In this document: positions 40,115 to 46,738 of the stretch, piece by piece
How the letters are laid out: every line of letters starts with the position of its first letter
Position numbering within the stretch: position 1 is the stretch's first letter
Origin: a virus
Virus record (IMG/VR): IMGVR_UViG_3300006810_000037
Span: 1 to 64,000 of that record
Length of the DNA stretch: 64,000 nt
Direction: 5' to 3' (one strand)
Notes under the pieces: model-generated
The model's database searches: none
Told to the model about the DNA's origin: nothing
Seen by the model: only the letters and a program-made list of their open reading frames with translations
Made by a program: the position numbers and the translations under genes

Positions 40115-40176
40115 TTAATTACTATGCGCTGCTCACTTCAAAGGATACATCATGGATGGCGGGCGAGGGTGTCTGA
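40111..40176 (+). CDS. Possible 21-aa peptide
   Basis: An ATGA overlap with the stop of the membrane protein opens MINYYALLTSKDTSWMAGEG and ends at TGA 40176. The coupling is like that of the neighbouring genes, but the peptide is too short to judge. The following 126 bp (to 40302) hold a CCTTG/CAAGG hairpin at about 40232-40248 and no gene. Confidence 0.25.
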   Translation: MINYYALLTSKDTSWMAGEGV

Positions 40177-40302
40177 CTACGATAATCTACGATTCAGCAG
40201 AGGGGACCCTTCGTTTAATACAACTTTCCTTGTTGTACCCAAGGAGTATCTTACTAGAACGCAATAGGCTCAAGAGCTCACTTCCAAAACCACAGAAAAG
40301 AC

Positions 40303-40458
40303 ATGACTGAACAGGAGATCAAGATCTATCTTCGGGACACAACGTCATTAACTGAAGACCAATTGGAATTACTTGCTTATCAAGTAAAGAGCCGACTCGA
40401 TTACACAAACATCTATGATCAAATTGATCAAATCAAAGACAGATTAGTTGACTCATGA
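40303..40458 (+). CDS. Small helical protein, 51 aa
   Basis: This frame from ATG 40303 to TGA 40458 encodes a helical peptide (MTEQEIKIYLRDTTSLTEDQ, then KSRLDYTNIYDQIDQIKDRL). Its stop overlaps the next gene's ATG by 4 bp, which supports it as a real cistron. Function unknown. Confidence 0.6.
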   Translation: MTEQEIKIYLRDTTSLTEDQLELLAYQVKSRLDYTNIYDQIDQIKDRLVDS

Positions 40459-40880
40459 ACATGATCAGCAAACATCTTCAGAAAGATCTCGAACGACAAA
40501 TGATTAGGGTGAGAGCCTTAAACTCTCACAGGATCAAACGTGTGAAAGCTTCAAGACCAAAGAGCAACTTTCGAATCATCAAACAAATGAACAACAACGC
40601 CATGCACATTTCAGCCAACACCAAAGGTCACCTCTTACTTTTGATCGAGCAAAGTAAACATGATTACAGAAAGAAGCTAGGTAGTAAGGGAGCATGTCGT
40701 CATGCTGATCCAGAGAATCTTTCGATTGCCTTTGGTATGAATACGATCAGCATTGAGCTTACCTATACAGAGGTGATTAGTCCCACTGGCTTCCCTTTTA
40801 ACAGGCTGGTTTGCAAGCTGCGACTCGACGGTGCTGCTATTAGTCTCAAGCAACTTAAGGAGGAACTCAACAATGATTGA
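40455..40880 (+). CDS. Hypothetical early protein, 141 aa
   Basis: The N-terminal half is basic and helical (RALNSHRIKRVKASRPKS). The C-terminal half is beta-rich (IAFGMNTISIELTYTEVI). It has no recognised family. Coupled starts on both sides place it inside a four-gene run ending at 41199. Confidence 0.55.
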   Translation: MNMISKHLQKDLERQMIRVRALNSHRIKRVKASRPKSNFRIIKQMNNNAMHISANTKGHLLLLIEQSKHDYRKKLGSKGACRHADPENLSIAFGMNTISIELTYTEVISPTGFPFNRLVCKLRLDGAAISLKQLKEELNND

Positions 40881-41199
40881 CATCGATTACGAGCGCTCCC
40901 TAGAAGAGCAACTGCCCCTTAACAAGACCGTGTTCCGATCTAAGGACGGTGTCAGGTGCACCAGGACAGTCAACGGCAAAGAACGGACAAAGATCAACGG
41001 CAAACTTCAGCGTATGAATGGAGACGTTGCGGGCTTCAAGGGTGTCCTGAAGCTCTGGTGGAACGGCAAGTGGCATGAGGTGCCATCAATGGCTGCCTTT
41101 CATGAGTGGACGATGGACAGCGTCTGCCCCACGCCTGATGGAGATGTCGTTGAACCAGACCATGAGGATTCATGGTTGCGTCTGGCTGGGCTGGTGTGA
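40873..41199 (+). CDS. HNH-adjacent-like beta protein, 108 aa
   Basis: ATG 40873 overlaps the preceding stop by 8 bp and is preferred to the upstream frame start. The product is basic in the middle (RTVNGKERTKINGKLQRM) with a Trp-rich end (WWNGKWHEVPSMAAFHEW). The strand pattern resembles DNA-binding segments found beside HNH cores, but no HNH is present. The family is unknown. Confidence 0.55.
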   Translation: MIDIDYERSLEEQLPLNKTVFRSKDGVRCTRTVNGKERTKINGKLQRMNGDVAGFKGVLKLWWNGKWHEVPSMAAFHEWTMDSVCPTPDGDVVEPDHEDSWLRLAGLV

Positions 41200-41328
41200 T
41201 GCGCACGAGCTGAGTGGAGCTACTGAAAGGTAGCAAGTAACAGGGGAGATGCAATAAGGAATCAAGAGGGGCGAGATGATACCACGCGAGCAAGGCGAAG
41301 CTGTATTTGAACTTAATGCACTTGAGTG

Positions 41329-41365
41329 AATCCCTGTGGTGCCAATGCATCTCAGGGATTTTTGC
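41329..41365 (+). terminator. Rho-independent terminator
   Basis: AATCCCTG (41329-41336) pairs with CAGGGATT (41353-41360) and is followed by TTTT. It lies 130 bp after the last stop of the 40.3-41.2 kb run. The 130 bp before it hold only a small hairpin, GCTAC/GTAGC at 41218-41233. Confidence 0.8.
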
Positions 41366-41396
41366 TGTAACAATCGAGAAAATCAGTGCACAAATA

Positions 41397-41440
41397 CCGA
41401 TTACACCCTTGTTTTATTTAGCTATAGAGAAAACGTACAC
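41397..41440 (-). promoter_or_regulatory. Bipartite element, copy 1 (inverted)
   Basis: On the minus strand GTGTACGTTTTC starts at 41440 and GTGTAATCGG starts at 41406, a separation of 34 bp. It faces the terminator at 41329 and no gene, which argues against a simple promoter. It forms an inverted pair with copy 2. Confidence 0.8.
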
Positions 41441-41539
41441 AAGAGGGTCTTATGTACAGAAGCTGAGTCTCATCTGATCCAATCAAGACAATCTCATTAA
41501 TCTTTTTTGAGACTAATGATCTGTACATTAACTCCCCTA

Positions 41540-41583
41540 GTGTACGTTTTTCTATAGGGGGATTTGCGAAGGGGTGTAATCGG
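41540..41583 (+). promoter_or_regulatory. Bipartite element, copy 2
   Basis: GTGTACGTTT starts at 41540 and GTGTAATCGG at 41574, again 34 bp apart. Between copies 1 and 2 the flanks mirror each other (TCTGTACATWA and TGAGACT on each arm). Immediately downstream is a 10-bp inverted repeat, TTTCCGATTA (41602) and TAATCGGAAA (41643), which includes the half-site core. The next gene starts at 41708. Confidence 0.8.
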
Positions 41584-41707
41584 TTTTTTTGTGTCATTTA
41601 ATTTCCGATTATGAGTGACCGCAAGGGATCTCAGCTAAGCTGTAATCGGAAAACATGCACACCCAACACTATTGAGAACCCATCTCAGTAACAACACCAC
41701 AAGACCT

Positions 41708-42007
41708 ATGAAAACCACGAACAAGATCATTGAGGTCATCTCAGTTGACGTTGATCTCATCGACAAAGAAGGGACCACGCATTACATCGCCACTGCGATC
41801 CTTGAGGATGTCTACAAGGTGCGTACGAGCCTGCTTGATCCAGCGGAGTGGCGGCCAGGGCAATGCTCAGGTGGCTTCGAGGTGCCACTAGATGGCGAGC
41901 AACCACCGCTCAAGAGCGAGCACGCAGAGCTGTTGACCTATCTCTGTGAGCAAGAGATCGACTGGCGATGCGACGACGAAGGTGATGATATGTACATGAC
42001 TACATGA
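41708..42007 (+). CDS. Hypothetical protein, 99 aa
   Basis: From ATG 41708 the protein is beta-rich at the start (NKIIEVISVDVDLIDKEG) and acidic at the end (CEQEIDWRCDDEGDDMYM). It follows bipartite element copy 2 by 124 bp. No family recognised. Confidence 0.6.
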   Translation: MKTTNKIIEVISVDVDLIDKEGTTHYIATAILEDVYKVRTSLLDPAEWRPGQCSGGFEVPLDGEQPPLKSEHAELLTYLCEQEIDWRCDDEGDDMYMTT

Positions 42008-42041
42008 ACTAACCCTTAGCTAACCCACTGGACTAACCACC

Positions 42042-42248
42042 ATGACACTTGAAGAAATTAAATGCGCCGTGATGAACGGTCACACCGTTCACTGGGAGAA
42101 CGAGGCTTATGTCGTTGAGTATGCGCCAGCCATTGATGATTTCTTGATTCGCTGTGTGTTAAATGACACCAGCATCGGTCTGACTTGGCAAGACAACGTA
42201 ACCATGAACGGCAGAGAGGATCAATTCTTCATTGCATCAAAACAATGA
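42042..42248 (+). CDS. Small beta-rich protein, 68 aa
   Basis: The pattern MTLEEIKCAVMNGHTVHWEN, then YVVEYAPAIDDFLIRCVLND, then IGLTWQD is a compact fold that I recall as common among small marine phage proteins. Function unknown. It ends before the second bipartite-element region. Confidence 0.6.
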   Translation: MTLEEIKCAVMNGHTVHWENEAYVVEYAPAIDDFLIRCVLNDTSIGLTWQDNVTMNGREDQFFIASKQ

Positions 42249-42312
42249 TCATTTACATATGACAAAAGCAACCACTGATCGCACCACAACAACACAAAGC
42301 ATGCACAAAACT

Positions 42313-42414
42313 CGATTACACCTACCCCGATCACACTTATCCACAACCAAAACATACACTTCTACCCCTTGTGTACGTTTCTTTAGTACCAAGATAATTT
42401 ATAGGTGTAATCGG
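42313..42414 (+). promoter_or_regulatory. Bipartite element, copy 3, with DnaA box
   Basis: GTGTACGTTT starts at 42371 and GTGTAATCGG at 42405, again 34 bp apart. Upstream, on the other strand, are a degenerate divergent GTGTATGTTTTG (42349-42359) and GTGTAATCGAG (about 42310-42320) with altered spacing, and between them an exact DnaA box TTATCCACA (42337-42345). The layout repeats the inverted pair of copies 1 and 2 in weaker form. Confidence 0.7.
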
Positions 42415-42429
42415 TTTTTATACACACAA

Positions 42430-42500
42430 ACTTGTACAATCCCCCTGTACATTCAACCCACCCCGACTTGTACAATTACCCGTACATTCAACCCACCCCG
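42430..42500 (+). repeat. Tandem 36-bp repeat before the start codon
   Basis: Two units, 42430-42465 and 42466-42500, share ACTTGTACAAT and GTACATTCAACCCACCCCG with small differences between them. The second ends directly at ATG 42501. Each unit holds two GTAC tetramers, which also occur in the bipartite element. Confidence 0.75.
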
Positions 42501-42656
42501 ATGAACATGGACCCAAACGAATTGTTAAGAGAACCTGAAGATTGCATGGATGAATTCATCTACGTGCTAGGTGAGGACGGTTACTTAGAGCCGGTGTCCA
42601 TTGCAAGCAAAGAACAAACTGAAGATCAATCAGACGACATCTACATTGACTTATGA
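42501..42656 (+). CDS. Small acidic protein, 51 aa
   Basis: ATG 42501 follows the tandem repeat directly and is preferred to the longer frame from 42432, which would translate it. The product is acidic (MNMDPNELLREPEDCMDEFI). The stop overlaps the next ATG by 4 bp. Acidic early proteins of this size often act as inhibitors; no evidence here. Confidence 0.55.
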   Translation: MNMDPNELLREPEDCMDEFIYVLGEDGYLEPVSIASKEQTEDQSDDIYIDL

Positions 42657-42934
42657 CTGACAACTACACGGCCAGATGGAACCTCCAGATGCAGGAGCTC
42701 CACCCGAACTGGTATGACCACCTCGACAAAGTAGAAGCTGCCATCCTTGGACAGGATCGGATCTTCAAACTTAGAGAGGAATCAGGGTGGGAGCTTGATG
42801 AAGAAGGCTGGATGGCCCCAGATCCTAACAACCCAGACAACCTCATCCCCGAAGGCGAATGGATAGACCACGGACTCCTGCCACCAGAGCAGATCTCCGA
42901 TTCAGCGGAGAGGGATGCACCCTCAACTACATAA
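42653..42934 (+). CDS. Acidic Trp-rich protein, 93 aa
   Basis: This protein is rich in Trp, Asp and Glu (SGWELDEEGWMAPDPNNPDN). It is coupled to the previous gene through ATGA. No domain recognised. Its last 76 bp overlap the next gene in another frame. Confidence 0.55.
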   Translation: MTDNYTARWNLQMQELHPNWYDHLDKVEAAILGQDRIFKLREESGWELDEEGWMAPDPNNPDNLIPEGEWIDHGLLPPEQISDSAERDAPSTT

Positions 42935-43179
42935 TCGAACTGTCGCCCCACCTCTCAAAGCCAGTGACAGTAGCCTTCAGCTCAGTTCAGGCTTTGTATG
43001 ACTGGCTGAATGACGACTGGATTCTCCTACGAGCTACCCATACAGCATGGATAACTCGCATTGAAATAGGAATCACAGTAGTCTATCCAGGCCCCTGCTT
43101 TAAATTCGAATCCACTTCAACCTCTGATCATGACCAACAAAAACGAGACAAAGACCAACACAAAAAACCGCCGTACTAA
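42859..43179 (+). CDS. Hypothetical protein, 106 aa
   Basis: The central part (LNYIIELSPHLSKPVTVAFS, then VQALYDWLNDDW) looks like a real folded domain, while both ends overlap neighbours (76 bp before, 50 bp after). There is no ATG between the end of the upstream gene and the domain, so the overlapping ATG 42859 is the likely start. Confidence 0.5.
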   Translation: MDRPRTPATRADLRFSGEGCTLNYIIELSPHLSKPVTVAFSSVQALYDWLNDDWILLRATHTAWITRIEIGITVVYPGPCFKFESTSTSDHDQQKRDKDQHKKPPY

Positions 43180-43639
43180 TGCGGAGCGGGATGAGCACAT
43201 CGCTTTCGCCAAGCGCATGCTTGATCTCAACGTGCCTTCTTATGCAATCGCACTGCAGATGCAGAAGCGTTTCTCACTTTGCCGGAGCAGTGCCTTTAGA
43301 GACATCGCTATCGCCAACAATGAGAGGGCAAGCAAAGACGAAGGTGGTCTTAAGGCAACACCACCAGCTATGGAGATGCGTGATGTACTCATCAACATCC
43401 TGTTCCAATCAGTCCTTGATGCTTCAACCGAAAGCGATGCCAAAGCACTACCTCGTCTCACAAAAGAGATCAGGGAGCTCATGAAGCTCGGCGGTCCCGG
43501 CGTCGGTCGTCACCCACAGGCTGGGCCGGACAATGAAGAGCAACTGCTTTCTCAAATCCAATACATGTATAACCGTCGCATGGAGCAAGAGAAAGCAGCG
43601 CAGGAGACACAAGCCACCCAAGCACAGGGTCACGCATAA
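43130..43639 (+). CDS. HTH protein resembling small terminase or regulator
   Basis: Residues 18-60 (AERDEHIAFAKRMLDLNVPS, then YAIALQMQKRFSLCRSSAFR) form an HTH of the homeodomain-like type. A second helical part (RDVLINILFQSVLDASTESD) and a Gln-rich helix follow. The organisation is like that of some small terminase subunits or replication regulators. Distance from terL (16 kb) makes the terminase role uncertain. Confidence 0.5.
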   Translation: MTNKNETKTNTKNRRTNAERDEHIAFAKRMLDLNVPSYAIALQMQKRFSLCRSSAFRDIAIANNERASKDEGGLKATPPAMEMRDVLINILFQSVLDASTESDAKALPRLTKEIRELMKLGGPGVGRHPQAGPDNEEQLLSQIQYMYNRRMEQEKAAQETQATQAQGHA

Positions 43640-43672
43640 CCCTGTGCCATAGTCCCACAATTTTATGGGACT
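43623..43672 (+). terminator. Two tandem hairpins
   Basis: CACAGGGT/ACCCTGTG (43623-43646), which includes the stop codon of the HTH gene, and AGTCCCA/TGGGACT (43651-43672) lie in series. No T run follows, so termination would be weak; they may instead protect the mRNA 3' end. Confidence 0.45.
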
Positions 43673-43707
43673 AGCCCACGTTTCTATCCCACTAAACCAT
43701 CTGCACC

Positions 43708-44178
43708 ATGCAAACAACTCACGGCACAATGTTCAAAGCTCTGCACTCTAAAGATAGACCTTTATCTCTTTACGATTTCAAAGAATTAATCAGTGACGAA
43801 ATTGCAATCAACAACCACTTCATCGATGTACTGACTGATGGATTTAGTAAAGCTCAAAGGATTGAGCACATAAGAGAAACATCAAAAAACATTTCTATAT
43901 ATAGGCAAAGAATTGATGGACTTAAATCTCTACGCAACCGAATCGAAGATGCCATTGACAGGAGCAACGCGATTGAGACTAACGCCTATGCAGAGAAATC
44001 TATTGAGGTATGTCCGCCACCATTACAAAAAATACCCACAGGCCCCTTGTTTCCTTCCAAGGCATGCGTCAAGTCAGAAGAGATATCTGGAACAGCTCCA
44101 GAGAATGGAGGAGAGAAACTTGATCAAGGTAAAAAGAGAAGGGGTAAACTACATGCAATGGCAGGTAACCTTATGTAA
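43708..44178 (+). CDS. Hypothetical protein overlapping a winged-helix gene
   Basis: The first 95 residues look protein-like and helical (LYDFKELISDEIAINNHFID, then RIDGLKSLRNRIEDAIDRSN). The last 60 residues are read through the start of the next gene and are Pro/Lys/Gly-rich. A frameshift fusing the first part to the next frame is an alternative. Confidence 0.5.
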   Translation: MQTTHGTMFKALHSKDRPLSLYDFKELISDEIAINNHFIDVLTDGFSKAQRIEHIRETSKNISIYRQRIDGLKSLRNRIEDAIDRSNAIETNAYAEKSIEVCPPPLQKIPTGPLFPSKACVKSEEISGTAPENGGEKLDQGKKRRGKLHAMAGNLM

Positions 44179-44197
44179 AAAGCTAGGGGAAGTGTGA
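43949..44197 (+). CDS. Winged-helix-like protein, 82 aa
   Basis: The sequence RLTPMQRNLLRYVRHHYKKY, then SSQKRYLEQLQRMEERNLIK, then VKREGVNYMQWQVTL has the helix-helix-strand order of winged-helix DNA-binding domains (LexA N-terminal style, PTxxQ..LL..I). It overlaps the previous gene by 230 bp in another frame. ATG 43913 is an alternative start. Probably a small regulator. Confidence 0.6.
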   Translation: MPLTGATRLRLTPMQRNLLRYVRHHYKKYPQAPCFLPRHASSQKRYLEQLQRMEERNLIKVKREGVNYMQWQVTLCKKLGEV

Positions 44198-44201
44198 AAT
44201 G

Positions 44202-44228
44202 ATCCCTGCTTCGGCAGGGATTTTTTTT
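44202..44228 (+). terminator. Rho-independent terminator
   Basis: ATCCCTGC-TTCG-GCAGGGAT followed by seven T is a textbook terminator, four bp after the winged-helix gene. The following 221 bp (to 44449) hold only element R1. Confidence 0.95.
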
Positions 44229-44348
44229 GTGTAGCTTGATGTGTGCAAATGTTAAATGAATATAAAGAATCAGTTTGGATGTCATGATCTCCTGAACATT
44301 GCGAGACACTTAATCGAATGCAGACTACGTTTGCTTTGTCCGAATCAG

Positions 44349-44404
44349 CTAGGCATCCGGTAGGTAACGCCGCCTCCAGGAGACACCGAAAGTGTAAGTC
44401 CTAG
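44349..44404 (+). ncRNA. Structured element R1
   Basis: CTAGG-CATCC at the 5' end and GTGTAAGT-CCTAG at the 3' end close a 56-nt element with a GGTAGGTAACGCC and GGAGAC interior. The same closing stem and junction bases recur in element R2 at 45037, and a variant occurs in R3 at 39182. Identity unknown. Confidence 0.5.
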
Positions 44405-44449
44405 TTACTACTATCAATTTATTTTATTAAATACATTATTAAAACAACC

Positions 44450-44638
44450 ATGTCTACTATCATTTCAATCCATGCAAACCACCAATACACAGGAAAACAA
44501 CCGATGACTGAAGAACAACAAGAACTGTATGACATTGTATCTGACTGGTGGGATAAAATTTTTATTGAAACCACCAAAGGTCGGTCTGCCTGTATTATTG
44601 ATTTAGTTAATTCTATTATTGAGCGGAAAAACAAATGA
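44450..44638 (+). CDS. Small helical protein, 62 aa
   Basis: The peptide (TEEQQELYDIVSDWWDKIFI, then ACIIDLVNSIIERKNK) is helical and amphipathic. Its stop overlaps the next ATG by 4 bp. No family recognised. Confidence 0.6.
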   Translation: MSTIISIHANHQYTGKQPMTEEQQELYDIVSDWWDKIFIETTKGRSACIIDLVNSIIERKNK

Positions 44639-45006
44639 GCATCCCCAATTTCAAAAACCAAAACGACTACCAAGAGTTTCACAACATCTTTGATGATCAA
44701 TGGCAATGTAAGCTAGCACTGCTGAATCGTGTGAAGGATGATTTGTTTCCTGACCCTGAATATTCTTGGGATTATCTTCAACCGAAGACTTTGGAAGTGA
44801 TCAATGACATGGTGCAATATATTTTGTATGATGTAAATCGTCAGTTCAAAGAGACACACCAGGACTACAAGACTGAAGAGGATGACATCTTCATTCCTTA
44901 TCGTTCTTTCAAAGAGAATGTAACAGAAGAATTGAAAGAAGCATTGGAGAGTCAGAACGATGTTCTCTTATGCTCAGAGGACGCACAAAAATATTATGAT
45001 GAATAA
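44635..45006 (+). CDS. Acidic helical protein, 123 aa
   Basis: The protein is Asp/Glu/Gln-rich (NDYQEFHNIFDDQWQCKLAL, then ENVTEELKEALESQNDVLLC). It is coupled to the previous gene and followed by a terminator. Function unknown. Confidence 0.6.
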   Translation: MSIPNFKNQNDYQEFHNIFDDQWQCKLALLNRVKDDLFPDPEYSWDYLQPKTLEVINDMVQYILYDVNRQFKETHQDYKTEEDDIFIPYRSFKENVTEELKEALESQNDVLLCSEDAQKYYDE

Positions 45007-45017
45007 TAAATAACTTT

Positions 45018-45037
45018 GGGGTCTTCGGACCCCCTTC
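45018..45037 (+). terminator. Terminator hairpin before tRNA-Leu
   Basis: GGGGTC-TTCG-GACCCC (45018-45033) followed by a short T/C tract ends the two-gene unit 12 bp after the stop codon. Confidence 0.75.
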
Positions 45038-45072
45038 TAGGCATCCACTCTCCGACGTGATGTAAGTCCTAG
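45037..45072 (+). ncRNA. Structured element R2
   Basis: CTAGGCATCC and GTAAGTCCTAG close a 36-nt element, four bases upstream of tRNA-Leu. It shares its ends with R1 but has a shorter, different interior. Placement before the tRNA suggests a processing or promoter-proximal role, which is inference. Confidence 0.5.
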
Positions 45073-45075
45073 CCA

Positions 45076-45164
45076 GGGAGCGTGCTGAAATTGGTAGACA
45101 GAACGGACTTAAAATCCGCCGAGCTGTAAAGCTCATGTGGGTTCAAGTCCCGCCGCTCCTACCA
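45076..45164 (+). tRNA. tRNA-Leu (UAA)
   Basis: GGGAGCG (45076-45082) pairs with CGCTCCT (45154-45160, one G.U pair). The D arm (GAAATTGGTAGAC), anticodon loop CTTAAAA with anticodon TAA at 45110-45112, a class II variable arm (GAGCTGTAAAGCTC) and T-arm GTGGG-TTCAAGT-CCCGC are present. Discriminator A and an encoded CCA follow. It reads UUA codons, frequent in these AT-rich genes. The first anticodon-stem pair is mismatched. Confidence 0.95.
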
Positions 45165-45182
45165 AACAAACCAAACCAAACA

Positions 45183-45395
45183 ATGATGGAACTCACTGAA
45201 TCAAAACGGGTAACGAAGTCAGTCACTCTAGATGGTCTTTGCCATCTTGCATCACGACCTGACTATATCGAAGCTACTGAATGGACAAACGGAGAAGGTC
45301 TTGACTTCCATGTAGAAAGTCGAGGCGGGAAAGAAAAATTCTCTCTTACTTATGGAGAGGTAAAAGCAATCACTCTCCTTGGAACTCTTTTCTGA
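45183..45395 (+). CDS. Small beta-rich protein, 70 aa
   Basis: The start is ATG 45183, after the tRNA; the longer frame from 45135 would translate the tRNA. The product (TKSVTLDGLCHLASRPDYIE, then GLDFHVESRGGKEKFSLTYG) is a small alpha/beta protein of unknown family. Confidence 0.6.
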   Translation: MMELTESKRVTKSVTLDGLCHLASRPDYIEATEWTNGEGLDFHVESRGGKEKFSLTYGEVKAITLLGTLF

Positions 45396-45417
45396 TCCCT
45401 TACATCAATTCAATCCA

Positions 45418-45717
45418 ATGCCAAGAAAGAAACAGCCTTACAGTCGTTTGCAACCTGGTCAAAGAGTTGTGAAAAAATCAAACATGACTTTGATAGGCAA
45501 TCAAATTAGCATGCAGCAAAGAAAGCTACCCAATATATTGCACGGAGAAATTATAGAAATAATTACTATTAAAAATAAGAGAGGTTCATACCATCCTTAT
45601 TGTAAAGTTAGATGGGATGAGAACGGAAGAGTAGACTTGGTGTTAGCCAGTCGCTTACATCTAGAAAAAGATAAAGATTTAATGATCGCATCTCAGGTTG
45701 AATCTATCGGTGCATGA
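45418..45717 (+). CDS. SH3-like basic protein, 99 aa
   Basis: From ATG 45418 the sequence LQPGQRVVKKSNMTLIGNQI, then ILHGEIIEIITIKNKRGSYH, then CKVRWDENGRVDLVLASRL has the strand layout of KOW/SH3-like barrels. The basic N-terminus suggests nucleic acid contact. Overlaps the next start by 4 bp. Confidence 0.6.
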   Translation: MPRKKQPYSRLQPGQRVVKKSNMTLIGNQISMQQRKLPNILHGEIIEIITIKNKRGSYHPYCKVRWDENGRVDLVLASRLHLEKDKDLMIASQVESIGA

Positions 45718-45953
45718 AAGATACTATCAAGCTTAAGCTTGCCCAATGCCCTAACTGTAAACAAAAGTCTTACCGAATTACATGCACTGATAAAACTTCC
45801 ACTGCTACTCGCAGACGTTATGTTTGTGACCTTTGTAAGTTTAAAGAATCCAAGTATGAATTGGATGAAGAAACTTATGAGAAGTGGAAACGCTATGAGT
45901 ATGTACTAGGAAAGATTAAAGAACTAGTAACCTACCTTAAATTCAAATACTGA
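45714..45953 (+). CDS. Zinc-ribbon protein, 79 aa
   Basis: CPNC at residues 12-15 and CDLC at 38-41 form a zinc ribbon with an Arg-rich linker (ATRRRYVCDLCKF), followed by a charged helix. It is the first of three consecutive zinc-ribbon genes with coupled starts. Transcription-related binding is a common use of such ribbons; the target is unknown. Confidence 0.65.
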   Translation: MKDTIKLKLAQCPNCKQKSYRITCTDKTSTATRRRYVCDLCKFKESKYELDEETYEKWKRYEYVLGKIKELVTYLKFKY

Positions 45954-46234
45954 TGCCCCAAAGAAAATTCTATCCCGCTCCAGCTTGCCCCGATTGTAAA
46001 AGAGAAGGTCCGGGATCTTCTTACGTTAAGGACACAGTTTATACAGGGGATGGTTTCATTCTCCGCTTCAGAAACTGTGCTTGGTGTGAAGGAAAATGGT
46101 GGACTAAACAAAGTCCAGAGATGAATATTGATCCTTCAAAGGAACGTGTTGTTCATCCCCCTAAGTATAAAAACATGCCACGCGATATGAAACGCACCTT
46201 TTATTTAAAGCCATTATCTATTTCTAACAAATGA
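45953..46234 (+). CDS. Zinc-ribbon protein, 93 aa
   Basis: CPDC and CAWC knuckles about 30 residues apart (PAPACPDCKREG; RFRNCAWCEGKWW) again form a ribbon. The tail is basic and Pro-rich. The ATG shares a base with the previous stop, and its own stop overlaps the next gene by 4 bp. Confidence 0.65.
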   Translation: MPQRKFYPAPACPDCKREGPGSSYVKDTVYTGDGFILRFRNCAWCEGKWWTKQSPEMNIDPSKERVVHPPKYKNMPRDMKRTFYLKPLSISNK

Positions 46235-46551
46235 AATGTCCTGTTTGCAATGCTAAAAAAACAAAAGTCACCTGCACACAACATAAAGATTCTTTCACTG
46301 CGCGTTACTGCAGGTGCTTAACCTGTGATGTTAAATTTAAAACAGTTGAGAGGTATGCATTACGTGAAGAGTGCAGAACAAACAGCTACGGTTTCATGCG
46401 TGGCTCTTCTCATATAGATGAAGACGCTATAAAAAATATTCGTAGGCTAAAAAGAAATGGATATAGCATCAAACGTATATCAGAAAAAGTTTCGATTAAA
46501 CCTGAAGTTGTAGATAAGATTGTAAGGTATCAATCATTTACAAATGTCTAA
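46231..46551 (+). CDS. NrdR-like zinc ribbon fused to HTH
   Basis: The N-terminus MKCPVCNAKKTKVT, then RYCRCLTCDVKFKTVER resembles the zinc ribbon of NrdR (MKCPxC ... RR.C..C..RFTTYE). The C-terminal 45 residues (DEDAIKNIRRLKRNGYSIKR, then ISEKVSIKPEVVDKIV) are an HTH, not the NrdR ATP-cone. The protein is therefore a DNA-binding regulator unlike true NrdR. It is third in the zinc-ribbon run. Confidence 0.65.
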   Translation: MKCPVCNAKKTKVTCTQHKDSFTARYCRCLTCDVKFKTVERYALREECRTNSYGFMRGSSHIDEDAIKNIRRLKRNGYSIKRISEKVSIKPEVVDKIVRYQSFTNV

Positions 46552-46738
46552 AAAGAAAAGGCTTCAGAAATTAATTCAGAAGCCTCTTCGGTTTCATCAT
46601 CAAGACATTCATGAAGAGCTTGATGCAATCAAGCAGCAGCTCGCTCTTCAGAATGAGCTGTTGGCTTGTATCGGTCTAGATCTCGCTCAGACTTATCCAG
46701 TTGTGAGCGAAAGTTTAGAAGATAGCGAAGCTCAATAG
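46544..46738 (+). CDS. Small coiled-coil protein, 64 aa
   Basis: The peptide starts basic (SKKKRLQKLIQKPLRFHHQD) and continues as a helix with Leu/Ile heptads (HEELDAIKQQLALQNELLA). It overlaps the zinc-ribbon/HTH gene by 8 bp and ends directly at a structured spacer. Confidence 0.55.
   Translation: MSKKKRLQKLIQKPLRFHHQDIHEELDAIKQQLALQNELLACIGLDLAQTYPVVSESLEDSEAQ

Noticed and set aside
42232-42504. 90-codon Thr/Pro-rich plus-strand frame
   Set aside because: It runs through the bipartite element, the DnaA box and the tandem repeat, and its composition comes from those repeats.
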